NCBI GenBank assembly: GCA_029959285.1
Contig: JASCOE010000006.1
Coordinates: 62,001 to 126,000, forward strand
Direction: 5' to 3'
Length of the DNA stretch: 64,000 nucleotides
DNA from: Flavobacteriaceae bacterium PS02337
GTDB lineage: Bacteria; Bacteroidota; Bacteroidia; Flavobacteriales; Flavobacteriaceae
The position numbers and the translations under genes were made by a program. The stretch's first letter is position 1. Every line of letters begins with the position of its first letter. Shown here piece by piece: positions 44,174 through 52,487 of this stretch. The notes below the pieces were generated by a model that was not told where the DNA came from, made no database searches, and was given only the letters and a program-made list of their open reading frames with translations.

Positions 44174-44214
44174 GTTTTTAGGCTAATATTTGGTTTAATT
44201 AATTGTGTTTAAAT

Positions 44215-44673
44215 TTATAATACTAATTCTTTAACGGTTTCTAGCGCTTTCGGAATATGTTTTGCAGCATTTACGCTATCAAAAATCGAAATTACCAAAC
44301 CATTTTTATCTATAATATAAGTTACGCGTCCCGGAAGTAATCCGAATAAATTATTTCGAACTCCAAAAAGCTTTCTTAATCTTTTATCTTGATCTGAAAG
44401 CAAAATAAAAGGCAATTGATGTTTAGCTGCAAATTTATGATGCGATTTTACACTATCACTGCTAATTCCGATTACCTCAGCTCCTAAATCTTTAAAATCT
44501 TCGTATTGATCCCGAAAACTGCAAGCTTCGGTTGTACAGCCAGGCGTATTATCTTTTGGATAAAAATAAATCACCAATGGTTTTCTTCCTAAAACACTTT
44601 GACTTTCAAAAAGTTCTCCATGATTGTCTTTCGCAGTAAAATTCGGAACTATATCTCCTATTTTTAATGACAT
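44215..44673 (-). CDS. bcp: Thioredoxin-dependent thiol peroxidase (Bcp/PrxQ)
   Basis: Peroxiredoxin that reduces H2O2 and organic hydroperoxides using thioredoxin. 152 residues. Peroxidatic Cys46 in NTPGCTTEAC and resolving Cys51 five residues on, the atypical two-cysteine PrxQ layout. FYPKDNTPGCT and PFILLSDQDKRL are family blocks. Cytoplasmic. Three bases separate it from the queD gene. Confidence 0.94.
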   Translation of the reverse strand: MSLKIGDIVPNFTAKDNHGELFESQSVLGRKPLVIYFYPKDNTPGCTTEACSFRDQYEDFKDLGAEVIGISSDSVKSHHKFAAKHQLPFILLSDQDKRLRKLFGVRNNLFGLLPGRVTYIIDKNGLVISIFDSVNAAKHIPKALETVKELVL

Positions 44674-44676
44674 TTT

Positions 44677-45087
44677 TTATTCTCCTTTATAAGTTACAAA
44701 ATTGCGTTCCGTTTCGTTCAGCACAACTTCCAAATCAAAGTCGGCATGAATTCGTTGTCTAATTTTATTCCATATCACAACAGCAATATTTTCTGCCGTT
44801 GGATTTAAATCTGCAAATTCTGGAACATCCAGATTCAGATTTTTGTGATCAAACGGAATCTCTACTTCTTCTCGTATAATATCCGCTAATACTTTCACAT
44901 CTAAAACAAAACCAGTTTCGGGGTCAATTTTTCCTGTAACACTCACTGTTAAACCATAATTATGACCGTGAAAGTTAGGATTATTGCATTTTCCAAAAAC
45001 AGCATCGTTTTTTTCAAATGACCAATCCTTTCGATGTAGTCGATGTGCAGCATTAAAATGTGCTTTTCTTGATATGGTTACTCTCAT
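44677..45087 (-). CDS. queD: 6-carboxytetrahydropterin synthase family (QueD)
   Basis: 136 residues. QueD makes 6-carboxytetrahydropterin for queuosine and related deazapurines. Zinc histidines His15 (NAAHRL), His40 and His42 (FHGHNY), catalytic Cys34 in FGKCNNPNFHGHNYGL. FVLDVKVLADII, PFDHKNLNLD and PTAENIAVVIWN complete the fold. No queC/queE neighbour, so queuosine is inferred; a pyruvoyl-tetrahydropterin role is less likely given the Cys34 context. Short gap to bcp (3 bases). Confidence 0.88.
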   Translation of the reverse strand: MRVTISRKAHFNAAHRLHRKDWSFEKNDAVFGKCNNPNFHGHNYGLTVSVTGKIDPETGFVLDVKVLADIIREEVEIPFDHKNLNLDVPEFADLNPTAENIAVVIWNKIRQRIHADFDLEVVLNETERNFVTYKGE

Positions 45088-45110
45088 TCTAGGTTTTTGG
45101 TTGGTCTGGA

Positions 45111-45638
45111 TTAAAGCTTATGATCTTCTAAATAATGATAAAATTCATCAAAAATAATTTTAAACCAAACGGTATAAATTTCGGGCTGTTTCTGAATATC
45201 TGTTTTTACATCTTCAATTTTCATCCATTTCCAAGCTTCAACTTCTTCTGTGTTGATGTTTGGGTTTTCATTATAATATCCAATCATAACATGATCTAAC
45301 TCATGTTCCGTTAATCCGTTATCAAAAGGCGCTTTATATATAAAATGAAACAACTCTTTCAATTCGGTTTTAAATCCCATTTCTTCAAACAATCTTCTGC
45401 TTCCCGCTTCAATGTTCGTTTCACCTTCGCGTTGGTGGCTGCAGCAAGTATTCGTCCAAAGTAAAGGCGAATGATATTTTTGATGCGCTCGCTGTTGCAA
45501 CATGATCTCATTTTGCTGATTCAAAACAAAAACAGAAAATGCACGGTGCAAAAGCGCTTTTTCATGTGCTTCTAATTTTGGCATTAAACCAATCTGCTCA
45601 TCATTTTCGTTTACTAATATTACGTTTTCTTCTGTCAT
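45111..45638 (-). CDS. idi: Isopentenyl-diphosphate delta-isomerase, type 1
   Basis: Idi interconverts IPP and DMAPP for isoprenoids (carotenoids, quinones). From the ATG at 45638 (MTEENVILVNENDEQIG) it is 175 residues, the standard length; the 25-residue hydrophobic upstream extension to 45713 crosses a promoter box and is rejected. Nudix-type core: WTNTCCSHQREGETN with the catalytic Cys, then EAGSRRLFEEMGF metal ligands. 23 bases before queD. Confidence 0.93.
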   Translation of the reverse strand: MTEENVILVNENDEQIGLMPKLEAHEKALLHRAFSVFVLNQQNEIMLQQRAHQKYHSPLLWTNTCCSHQREGETNIEAGSRRLFEEMGFKTELKELFHFIYKAPFDNGLTEHELDHVMIGYYNENPNINTEEVEAWKWMKIEDVKTDIQKQPEIYTVWFKIIFDEFYHYLEDHKL

Positions 45639-45655
45639 AAGTATTCTTAAGCAAA

Positions 45656-45663
45656 CAAAAATA
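45656..45663 (-). promoter_or_regulatory. idi -7 box
   Basis: TATTTTTG on the minus strand 18 bases before the idi ATG. It also fixes the start codon choice. The gap 45639-45968 holds this box, AT-rich sequence and the msrB promoter; no ORF. Confidence 0.5.
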
Positions 45664-45894
45664 CGAAAAAAGAAATGGCTTAAAAATCCTATTTGCAATT
45701 GCAAAAAATTCAAGCTTTAACTCATTTTCTATTTTTCTGATTTACAACACAATAATTTCATTTAAAAATTAAAAGCTGTTAAAATTAAGACATAAAAACT
45801 AGATTGTGTTCTTTTACGTAACTAATAAAAAGTTAAAACACACTTAAAAAAATCTCAATTATTTTAAAGTCCGTATTTCGAGGGTTAATCTCGT

Positions 45895-45909
45895 TGTATC
45901 TTTGATACA
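45895..45909 (+). promoter_or_regulatory. msrB-msrA promoter with overlapping palindrome
   Basis: TATCTTTG (45897-45904) matches the -7 consensus. It lies inside TGTATC-TTT-GATACA (45895-45909), a 6-base inverted repeat, so a regulator could bind the promoter itself. ~60 bases before the msrB ATG. Confidence 0.5.
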
Positions 45910-45968
45910 CAAATTAAAAAAGCCCTTAAATAACACTGATTTAATACCTTAAACTTTACTATTTGTTT

Positions 45969-46523
45969 ATGAAATCGAAAACTCAAATTATTAGCCTTTG
46001 CTTTTTGTTACCGCTTTTTATTTTACAGGCTTGCGGGCAAAACAACAAAAAAGATGCAAAACCAACTTCTATGGAAAAAAATGTAATTAATAAATCTGGA
46101 AATCCTTATTATTCTAATACCGACACTACAAAATTGAATGTAAGTAATGCCGAATGGAAAAAAGTTTTACCAGCAGATGTTTACGCAGTTATGCGTGAGG
46201 CTGATACCGAAAGACCTTTTACAGGAAAATACTGGAACACAGACGAAAAAGGAACTTATTATTGTGCTTCTTGCGGAAACAAGCTTTTTAGATCTACTGC
46301 CAAATTCTCAAGCACTTGCGGATGGCCAAGTTTCTTTGAACAAGACAACAAAAAAAGCATTGTTTTTAAAGAAGATAATTCAATTGGAATGGAAAGAACT
46401 GAAACGCTTTGCGGACGTTGCGGCGGACATTTAGGACATATTTTTGACGATGGTCCTGAACCAACCGGAAAACGTTACTGCATGAATTCGATTGCGCTTG
46501 ATTTTATTCCTGACTCTAAATAA
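45969..46523 (+). CDS. msrB: Peptide-methionine (R)-S-oxide reductase, lipoprotein form
   Basis: Reduces the R epimer of methionine sulfoxide in proteins. 184 residues from the ATG at 45969; a lipobox LQAC (Cys22) makes it an envelope lipoprotein, unlike cytoplasmic MsrB. Zinc pairs Cys99-x2-Cys102 and Cys148-x2-Cys151, catalytic Cys171 in GKRYCMNSIALDF, likely resolving Cys117 in SSTCGWPSF. msrA follows after 10 bases. Exported methionine repair for surface proteins under oxidative stress is the likely role. An electron donor (MsrQP-like or thioredoxin-like) is not adjacent. Confidence 0.93.
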   Translation: MKSKTQIISLCFLLPLFILQACGQNNKKDAKPTSMEKNVINKSGNPYYSNTDTTKLNVSNAEWKKVLPADVYAVMREADTERPFTGKYWNTDEKGTYYCASCGNKLFRSTAKFSSTCGWPSFFEQDNKKSIVFKEDNSIGMERTETLCGRCGGHLGHIFDDGPEPTGKRYCMNSIALDFIPDSK

Positions 46524-46533
46524 TTCAAAACAA

Positions 46534-47142
46534 ATGAAAAATATATTTTTAATGTGCATTTTAGCGGTTTCGCTGAATGGTTTTTCACAAAATAAAAAAG
46601 CTTCAAATCTAGAAACGATTACGCTGGGCGGAGGCTGTTACTGGTGCGTTGAAGCAGTTTACGAAAATCTAGATGGCGTAAAATCTGTAGTTTCTGGATT
46701 TTCTGGCGGAAATGTTGCCAACCCAACTTATGAAGAAGTTTGCACTGGAGAAACGGGTCACGCCGAAGTTGTTCAAATTACGTATGACAAAACTGTGACA
46801 GACATTAACGAAATCTTCAAAGTATTTTTCACCGTTCACGATCCGACAACTTTAAACCGTCAAGGCGCTGATGTTGGAACGCAATATCGTTCTGTAATTT
46901 TTTATAAAAATGCCGAACAAAAGAAAGCTGCAGAAAGCATTATAGCTGAATTGAACAAAGCAAAAGTCTACAAAAGCCCGATTGTAACTAAAGTTGAACC
47001 TTTAAAAGCTTTTTACAAAGCCGAAGACTATCATCAAAATTACTACGCGAATAATAAAAGTCAGCCGTATTGTAAAATGGTGATTCAGCCTAAATTAGAG
47101 AAATTCGAAAAGGTTTTTAAAGATAAATTGAAGAAGAGATAA
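46534..47142 (+). CDS. msrA: Peptide-methionine (S)-S-oxide reductase, exported
   Basis: Reduces the S epimer. 202 residues from the ATG at 46534; the frame extends upstream but overlaps msrB without a sensible signal. Signal peptide MKNIFLMCILAVSLNGFSQ with no lipobox, so it is probably periplasmic. Catalytic Cys35 in GGGCYWCVEAVY, then VVSGFSGG and HAEVVQITYD, FFTVHDPTTLNRQGADVGTQYRS (in parts). Resolving cysteine near the end (QPYCKMVIQPK). Operon with msrB. Confidence 0.94.
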   Translation: MKNIFLMCILAVSLNGFSQNKKASNLETITLGGGCYWCVEAVYENLDGVKSVVSGFSGGNVANPTYEEVCTGETGHAEVVQITYDKTVTDINEIFKVFFTVHDPTTLNRQGADVGTQYRSVIFYKNAEQKKAAESIIAELNKAKVYKSPIVTKVEPLKAFYKAEDYHQNYYANNKSQPYCKMVIQPKLEKFEKVFKDKLKKR

Positions 47143-47162
47143 ATTTCAAAAGCATCCAAATA

Positions 47163-47195
47163 AACTTTGTCAAAGTTTGAAACTTTGACAAAGTT
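47163..47195. repeat. Self-complementary palindrome built from AACTTTG/CAAAGTT
   Basis: Perfect 16-base arms around one central G; each arm is itself a palindrome AACTTTG-T/A-CAAAGTT. Lies in the convergent gap after msrA. Confidence 0.75.
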
Positions 47196-47207
47196 GAAAA
47201 CTTAAAA

Positions 47208-47645
47208 TTATTGTTTCGCTACTTTCTTAAATCGCATCATCGGAACATCGCCTTGAATTAAATTTAGTTTTCCATCTTTATCAATAGTATAACTTGTAAT
47301 TAATTTAATTTGTTTTAAAAACTGCTGTTCTCCGCCGCCTTCACAAAACATCATTGTTGTCGGTCCCGCTTCTCCAAAAGTTAACGATTTTCCATTTAAT
47401 GTATACGGCGCACTATAACCGTTACATCCGTTATTTCCGTAAACTCTTGTTTCTTTTTTATCGAAAGTTAACTGAGGTTTTTTATTCGGATATAATCCTT
47501 CAAAAGCAATTCTCGGTCCCGAAATATATTCTAGTTCCCAAGTTGTATCGTACAAATTACCTGCACTATTGGTGTCTTTTGATGCCATACAAGAAGTTAA
47601 TAATAGAGTTAAAAATGAAACGATTGCAAATGTGTATTTTTTCAT
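47208..47645 (-). CDS. META-domain lipoprotein (HslJ-like)
   Basis: 145 residues, lipobox LTSC (Cys19). One META domain: DTTWELEYISG, FDKKETRVYGNNGCNGYSAPY and LTFGEAGPTTMMFC, with the conserved NGCNG and two cysteines that may pair. HslJ-like proteins respond to novobiocin and heat in E. coli; here an outer-membrane role is likely but unproven. Monocistronic, converging on msrA. Confidence 0.88.
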   Translation of the reverse strand: MKKYTFAIVSFLTLLLTSCMASKDTNSAGNLYDTTWELEYISGPRIAFEGLYPNKKPQLTFDKKETRVYGNNGCNGYSAPYTLNGKSLTFGEAGPTTMMFCEGGGEQQFLKQIKLITSYTIDKDGKLNLIQGDVPMMRFKKVAKQ

Positions 47646-47906
47646 AAAAATGTACTTTAAGATTACTTATAATTTGTTTTTTGAAGATTAAAATTATTCT
47701 TAAACATTCACTTCTCAATATCCGTGCCCAGTTGAAGATCAATTAAAATTTAAATTACGCAATAAATCTTAATTTTCTGATCTCTAAGTTACATCATTTT
47801 ATTTAAATCATTACCAATCAAATATTTAAATTCCAAAATATCTTTCTATTTTTTTGTAATTTGCATCGATTAAAAAACCCAAAATCATCAACAAAAAACC
47901 CAAAAA

Positions 47907-49316
47907 ATGAAGCAATTTCTCTTATTGTTTGTCTTTGCATTTAGTTTTTCAACCATTCAATCGCAAGAAAATCTCCCTACAGATTATCTTTCAAAAGAAT
48001 TTCATCAAGAAAGACGCGAAGCTTTTAGAAATCTAATGCCCGCCAATTCTGTTGCAGTTGTTTTTTCGTATCCCGAAAGAGTGTTTTCAAAAGACATCAA
48101 TTACAATTATCATCAAAATCCTGATATGTATTATTTGACGGGTTATAAAGAACCTGATGCTGTTTTATTGCTTTTTAAAGAAAATCAAACAACAGGAAAT
48201 GATACTTATAATGAAATCCTTTTTGTGAGAGAAAGAAACGCCGCGCAAGAAACTTGGACAGGAAGACGTTTGGGTGTTGAAGGCGCAAAATCTAAATTGG
48301 GTTTTAAAACGGCATACAACGGAAAAGATTTTAATGCTTTTGCAATCGACTTTAAAAAATTCAGTCAGATTATTTACGATAAAATTCCAACCGATGTTCG
48401 CAACAATAAAAGTGGTTTTGATTTGGCTGGTTTAATCGAAACATTCAAATCTAAAGCTTCAATTACAACTGAAAACGAAACTGTTTATCAACTTTTTGAC
48501 AAAATCACGAGTTCATTAAGAGAAATTAAAACCGCGGAAGAGTTAGAATTAATGCGTAAAACAGTAAAACTTTCCTGCGTTGCACACAATGAAGTTATGA
48601 AAGCGGTTGGTCCAGATATGAGTGAAAATGAAGCTGACGGAATTCACAGATATATTCACAAACATTACGGTGCAGAAGACGAAGGTTATCCTCTAATTGT
48701 TGGCGCGGGTGCAAACGGCTGTATTTTACATTATGGAGATAACAATGCCACCAAAATGGACAATCAATTGCTATTGATGGATGTTGGTTCTGAATACCAC
48801 GGTTATTCTGCCGATGTAACAAGAACAATTCCAGCAAACGGAAAATTCAGTCCAGAACAGAAAGCTATTTATGAATTGGTTTACGAAGCTCAAGAGGAAG
48901 TTTTTAAAATCTGCAAAGAAGGAACTCCGTTTCAGGATTTGAACAAAAAAGCTAGAGAAGTAATTACAGCAGGTTTAATCAAACTTGGAATTATTACCGA
49001 TCCAAAAGATGTGAGAATCTATTATCCGCACAGTTGTTCGCACTTTCTAGGTTTAGATGTTCATGATAAAGGAAATTACATGAGCACTCTAAAAGAAAAC
49101 ATGATTTTTACTGTTGAACCTGGAATTTATATTCCGGCAAATAGCAAATGTGATAAAAAATGGTGGAATATTGGCGTTCGTATCGAAGATGATATTTTAA
49201 TTACAAAAGGTTCTTATGAAAATCTTTCAGCAGAATCTCCAAGAAAATGGCAAGAAATTGAAGCTTTGGCAAAACAGAAAAGTACTTTTAACGAAATGAA
49301 GTTTCCTAAGATTTAA
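47907..49316 (+). CDS. pepP: X-Pro aminopeptidase (M24B), exported
   Basis: 469 residues with signal peptide (ending IQSQ). Aminopeptidase P: releases N-terminal residues before proline. N-terminal domain (to ~200), then the pita-bread M24 domain with metal ligands Asp in LLMDVGSEYHGYSADVTRT (two Asp), His in YYPHSCSHFLGLDVHD, Glu in FTVEPGIYIP, Glu in GVRIEDDIL. Being exported it would act on extracellular peptides, fitting the nutrient-scavenging style of this region. Gene name is by family; confidence in family is high. Confidence 0.92.
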   Translation: MKQFLLLFVFAFSFSTIQSQENLPTDYLSKEFHQERREAFRNLMPANSVAVVFSYPERVFSKDINYNYHQNPDMYYLTGYKEPDAVLLLFKENQTTGNDTYNEILFVRERNAAQETWTGRRLGVEGAKSKLGFKTAYNGKDFNAFAIDFKKFSQIIYDKIPTDVRNNKSGFDLAGLIETFKSKASITTENETVYQLFDKITSSLREIKTAEELELMRKTVKLSCVAHNEVMKAVGPDMSENEADGIHRYIHKHYGAEDEGYPLIVGAGANGCILHYGDNNATKMDNQLLLMDVGSEYHGYSADVTRTIPANGKFSPEQKAIYELVYEAQEEVFKICKEGTPFQDLNKKAREVITAGLIKLGIITDPKDVRIYYPHSCSHFLGLDVHDKGNYMSTLKENMIFTVEPGIYIPANSKCDKKWWNIGVRIEDDILITKGSYENLSAESPRKWQEIEALAKQKSTFNEMKFPKI

Positions 49317-49329
49317 TTTTATTTTTTTT

Positions 49330-49398
49330 GCCACAGATTAAAAGGATTAAAAGGATTTTTCTAAAAAATAATCTGTGAAAATCCATTTAATCTGTGGC
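49330..49398. repeat. Palindromic repeat, GCCACAGATT family
   Basis: Arms GCCACAGATTAAA (49330-49342) and TTTAATCTGTGGC (49386-49398), perfectly complementary; AT-rich spacer with AAAGGATT units. Related to 524-612, 9496-9627 and the half copy at ~54142. Confidence 0.75.
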
Positions 49399-49456
49399 TA
49401 AAAAATCATTTCAAAAACTAATTTTCACGTACTTTGTATTCTTAAATTAGTTTAAA

Positions 49457-50416
49457 ATGAAAGCACTTACCTTCTCTACTTTTGGAGATTCAGATGTTTT
49501 AGAATATATCGAAATTCCGAATTCGCAATTAAAAAACGATGAAATTTTAGTCGAAATGAAAGCAATCGGATTAAACTTTGCCGATGTTTACAGACGAAAA
49601 GGAAATTATCATTTAAAAGGAAATCCGCCTTTTATTGTAGGTTACGAAGGCGCCGGAATTGTTGTCGATGCCAATAATCACCCCGAATATAAAGTTGGCG
49701 ATCGCGTGGCTTTTGCCGATGTTCCTTTTGCTAATGCAGAATTGGTTGCCGTAAATACAAACCACGTTTTACCTTTACCTGATGCCATTTCTTTTGAAAC
49801 TGCCGCTTCTGTTCTCTTGCAAGGCTTAACAGCACATTATTTAGCAACCGATAGCCATAAAACTCAAAAAAACGAAACGGTTTTAATTCACGCTGTTGCT
49901 GGCGGAGTCGGACAAATTCTTACTCAAATTAGTAAACTTTTGAGCGCAACTGTTATTGGTTTAACCTCATCTTCAGACAAGGCCAAAGTCGCAATTGAAC
50001 AAGGTGTCGATCATGTTTTTTTATATAATGAAGATTGGAAATCTGAAATTTTTAAAGTAATTCCAAAAGGTGTTGATGTTGTTTACGATAGTATCGGAAG
50101 CACTTTGACAGATAGTTTTGAAGTTACCAAAGAATGCGGTCAAGTGGTTTTCTTCGGAATGGCGGGTGGCGATCCAGAACCTGTAAATCCGAGAATGTTA
50201 ATGGATACTTCAAAAACCTTAACTGGCGGAGATTTGTGGAGTTATTTAAATTCTAAAGAAGAAAGAATTAAAAGAGCCGATCAATTGTTTCATTGGATTA
50301 TTGATGGAAAAATCAAACTTTCTAAACCAACTTCTTTCAAATTATCTGAAGGAAAATTGGCGCACGATTTTCTAGAAAGCCGAAAAAGTACTGGGAAAAT
50401 TATTTTGATTCCGTAA
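49457..50416 (+). CDS. NADPH:quinone oxidoreductase-type zinc-free alcohol dehydrogenase family protein
   Basis: 319 residues, medium-chain dehydrogenase/reductase. MKALTFSTFGDSDVLEYIEIP start, GLNFADVYRRKGNYHLKG...PFIVGYEGAGIVV and the NADPH loop AVAGGVGQILTQIS. The catalytic zinc ligands of true alcohol dehydrogenases (Cys/His/Glu set) are missing, and structural zinc cysteines too, as in quinone oxidoreductases. Reduces quinones or enals with NADPH; cytoplasmic. Standalone. The exact substrate is unknown. Confidence 0.9.
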   Translation: MKALTFSTFGDSDVLEYIEIPNSQLKNDEILVEMKAIGLNFADVYRRKGNYHLKGNPPFIVGYEGAGIVVDANNHPEYKVGDRVAFADVPFANAELVAVNTNHVLPLPDAISFETAASVLLQGLTAHYLATDSHKTQKNETVLIHAVAGGVGQILTQISKLLSATVIGLTSSSDKAKVAIEQGVDHVFLYNEDWKSEIFKVIPKGVDVVYDSIGSTLTDSFEVTKECGQVVFFGMAGGDPEPVNPRMLMDTSKTLTGGDLWSYLNSKEERIKRADQLFHWIIDGKIKLSKPTSFKLSEGKLAHDFLESRKSTGKIILIP

Positions 50417-50457
50417 ATATTTAGTATTCAGTCTCAGTCTCAGTTTTCACCATAATA

Positions 50458-50561
50458 TTGTCATCCTGAGGAACGAAGGATCTTCACTAGTAGCTCTGCA
50501 AAGATTGTCAATTTTTGTAACGGAGTTTCTTGTGGAGATCCTTCGTTCCTCAGGATGACAA
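50458..50561. repeat. Long dispersed hairpin element, copy 2
   Basis: 30-base arms (50458-50487 and 50532-50561), starting TTGTCATCCTGAGG and ending CCTCAGGATGACAA, one G-T pair. Same family as 1970-2074; the loop also shares AGTAGCTC. Five substitutions between the copies are compensated on the opposite arm. Confidence 0.87.
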
Positions 50562-50601
50562 CAATGCTAAAAAAACTACAACACAACCGTAATGCTATAC
50601 T

Positions 50602-51687
50602 TTACAGCTGATTAACTTCAATCTTCGTCAATTCAGACAATTCTAAAATTCTTTCAACTTCATCTTTATTGGCAACAAAAAATAAATAGCTGTCACCAAA
50701 AGTTTCATATGTTAATAATTCTAAATTTGATTTTTCTAATTCAGATTGAATGTATGGAAACAACTCATGACTATAGGTTTCTTCGGGATAATCGAAAGTA
50801 AAATCTTCGCCAATTAAATTAGAAATAAAGTATTCTGCATCTTCGGGATCAAATTTCCAATCGCTGTTCCAAGCATCAATACTTTCAAAAAAAGCAAAAT
50901 GATCTTCGAAAATGTCATCGTATTCTTTTGCTTCTTTTTTATAGTTTTTAAAAAGTTTTTTGGATTCTTTTTTGAGTTCTTTTTCTTCAATATTACCTCT
51001 GGAAACTAGTTTTATAAACTCTTCAAAATCGGCTTCTGTTGCTTCTTCATTTGCCAATAAATTTTTAGCAGAAGGAAGTTCAACACTTTCTGGAATTTCA
51101 ATATTTAAATACTGACAAATTCCCTGCAACACCAACTTAAAATCTCTAATTCCGATTTCTTCACTTTCATTCTTTGGATTATTTACATCTAGAACTTCAC
51201 TTTCCAATAATCCTTTTGTATAATCAAAGAAATGTTTTCCTGAATATAATATTCTAAAATCGTTTGTTTCTAAACTATTTGTAGAGCAAAAAAAGATTAC
51301 GAAATTTTTAATGGAACGTTTAAAGAACTTTTTTTCTTCTGAAGTCGGCTCCGAATAAAATTGAATATGTATAAAATCATATTCTAAACCTTCTTGAATC
51401 ATTTCTTCAGTAAGAGTTCCGATATTCATTTTTTTATAAAGCTCATTTAAAACTTCATAAGAATCATTAAAACCAGCTTTTTTTATTTCGGCATTTCCTT
51501 CTTCATGATCCAATGAACCGGGAAAATAAAATAAATTTACAATAACATTTTCCTGAATTCCTTTTACTTTAAATCCAAGACTCGATTGTTCATTATACAA
51601 ATACGAGTAAATTGGATTTATAATATCAAATGAAATTATAGATTTCGGGTCGTTATTTCTATTAAATAAATTAGAGAAAAAGTTCAT
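50602..51687 (-). CDS. Uncharacterised acidic protein, partner of SUKH-type gene
   Basis: 361 residues, no signal peptide, strongly acidic. N-terminal half is mixed alpha/beta; the C-terminal ~110 residues (WNSDWKFDPEDAEYFISNL...SHELFPYIQSELEKSNLELLTYETFGDSYLFFV) end in a motif similar to DUF6630-like or other immunity-type domains, but I cannot name it with certainty. It follows the SUKH-like gene by 22 bases, so both are one operon. Could be a second immunity protein. No toxin is next to it. Function unassigned. Confidence 0.65.
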   Translation of the reverse strand: MNFFSNLFNRNNDPKSIISFDIINPIYSYLYNEQSSLGFKVKGIQENVIVNLFYFPGSLDHEEGNAEIKKAGFNDSYEVLNELYKKMNIGTLTEEMIQEGLEYDFIHIQFYSEPTSEEKKFFKRSIKNFVIFFCSTNSLETNDFRILYSGKHFFDYTKGLLESEVLDVNNPKNESEEIGIRDFKLVLQGICQYLNIEIPESVELPSAKNLLANEEATEADFEEFIKLVSRGNIEEKELKKESKKLFKNYKKEAKEYDDIFEDHFAFFESIDAWNSDWKFDPEDAEYFISNLIGEDFTFDYPEETYSHELFPYIQSELEKSNLELLTYETFGDSYLFFVANKDEVERILELSELTKIEVNQL

Positions 51688-51709
51688 AGAAAATATTTTG
51701 TATTAAAAA

Positions 51710-52411
51710 TTAATCGTTAGAATATTTAAAACTTTGATTCATTTTAACGAAAGGAATTACCTCATTCACAATCGATTCTAATTCAAAATCGGTTAATAAT
51801 CCTCTCGCCGATTCAACTATTTTTGGAGAAACATGAATTTCATAATCGATAATATCACGTTTTAAAATTTCTTCAAGAATAGCATTTTGTTTTTCGGTTA
51901 GATATTTTTTGTGCGATTTAAAAACTGCTTCAAGATCATTTCTAAATTCTTCATCGCTTAAGTCATTGTAAATGTCTTGTTTTGACATATCAATTAATAA
52001 AACTTTGAAAATAAAATCCTGTAGATTTTTTGCCAGATAATTCACTTCATTCATGTCGTGCCAAACAAAGACAATTGGCACATCGCCATTATTTTTTTCG
52101 TTTAAGAAAAAACAATAATGATCGCCGCCGCCGCTTTTGGCAAACGGAATAAATTTAAATTCCGGATTTATATTGCGATAATCTTCTGGATCTTGAAGTT
52201 CTTCGATTTCTTCGGCAACAGATTTTAAATTCAGCGATTCAAAATCGTAAGAATGTAAAAGTAAAGGCGGATTGTCTTTTAAAGTAGGATAAACTTCTGT
52301 ATACCAATTCGGACCGTATTCTCCGACATCAAGCATGCCGTCGGCGTCTAATTGTTTGTATAAAAGTGGAAATTCAAATCCGTATTTTGTTTCGATTTTT
52401 TGTATGGTCAT
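51710..52411 (-). CDS. SMI1/KNR4 (SUKH) family protein
   Basis: 233 residues. SUKH fold: N-terminal IQKIETKYGFEFPLLYKQLDADGMLDVGEYGPNW, central VAEEIEELQDPEDYRNINPEFKFIPFAKSGGGDHYCFFLNEKNNGDVPIVFVWHD, split here, then a helical C-terminal extension (~residues 140-233). SUKH proteins are the commonest immunity proteins of polymorphic toxins and contact-dependent systems, and some are general. The toxin gene is not in the window. Operon with the acidic protein downstream. Confidence 0.82.
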   Translation of the reverse strand: MTIQKIETKYGFEFPLLYKQLDADGMLDVGEYGPNWYTEVYPTLKDNPPLLLHSYDFESLNLKSVAEEIEELQDPEDYRNINPEFKFIPFAKSGGGDHYCFFLNEKNNGDVPIVFVWHDMNEVNYLAKNLQDFIFKVLLIDMSKQDIYNDLSDEEFRNDLEAVFKSHKKYLTEKQNAILEEILKRDIIDYEIHVSPKIVESARGLLTDFELESIVNEVIPFVKMNQSFKYSND

Positions 52412-52487
52412 CTTTGGGGGAATATTCTATTAAAATCAGAATACTAAGATAACAATCTTTTTACTACATGAAAAATCTCGAGGTCAA

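Noticed and set aside
45639-45713. 25-residue hydrophobic N-terminal extension of Idi
   Set aside because: It contains the TATTTTTG promoter box and Idi is a cytoplasmic enzyme of ~175 residues.
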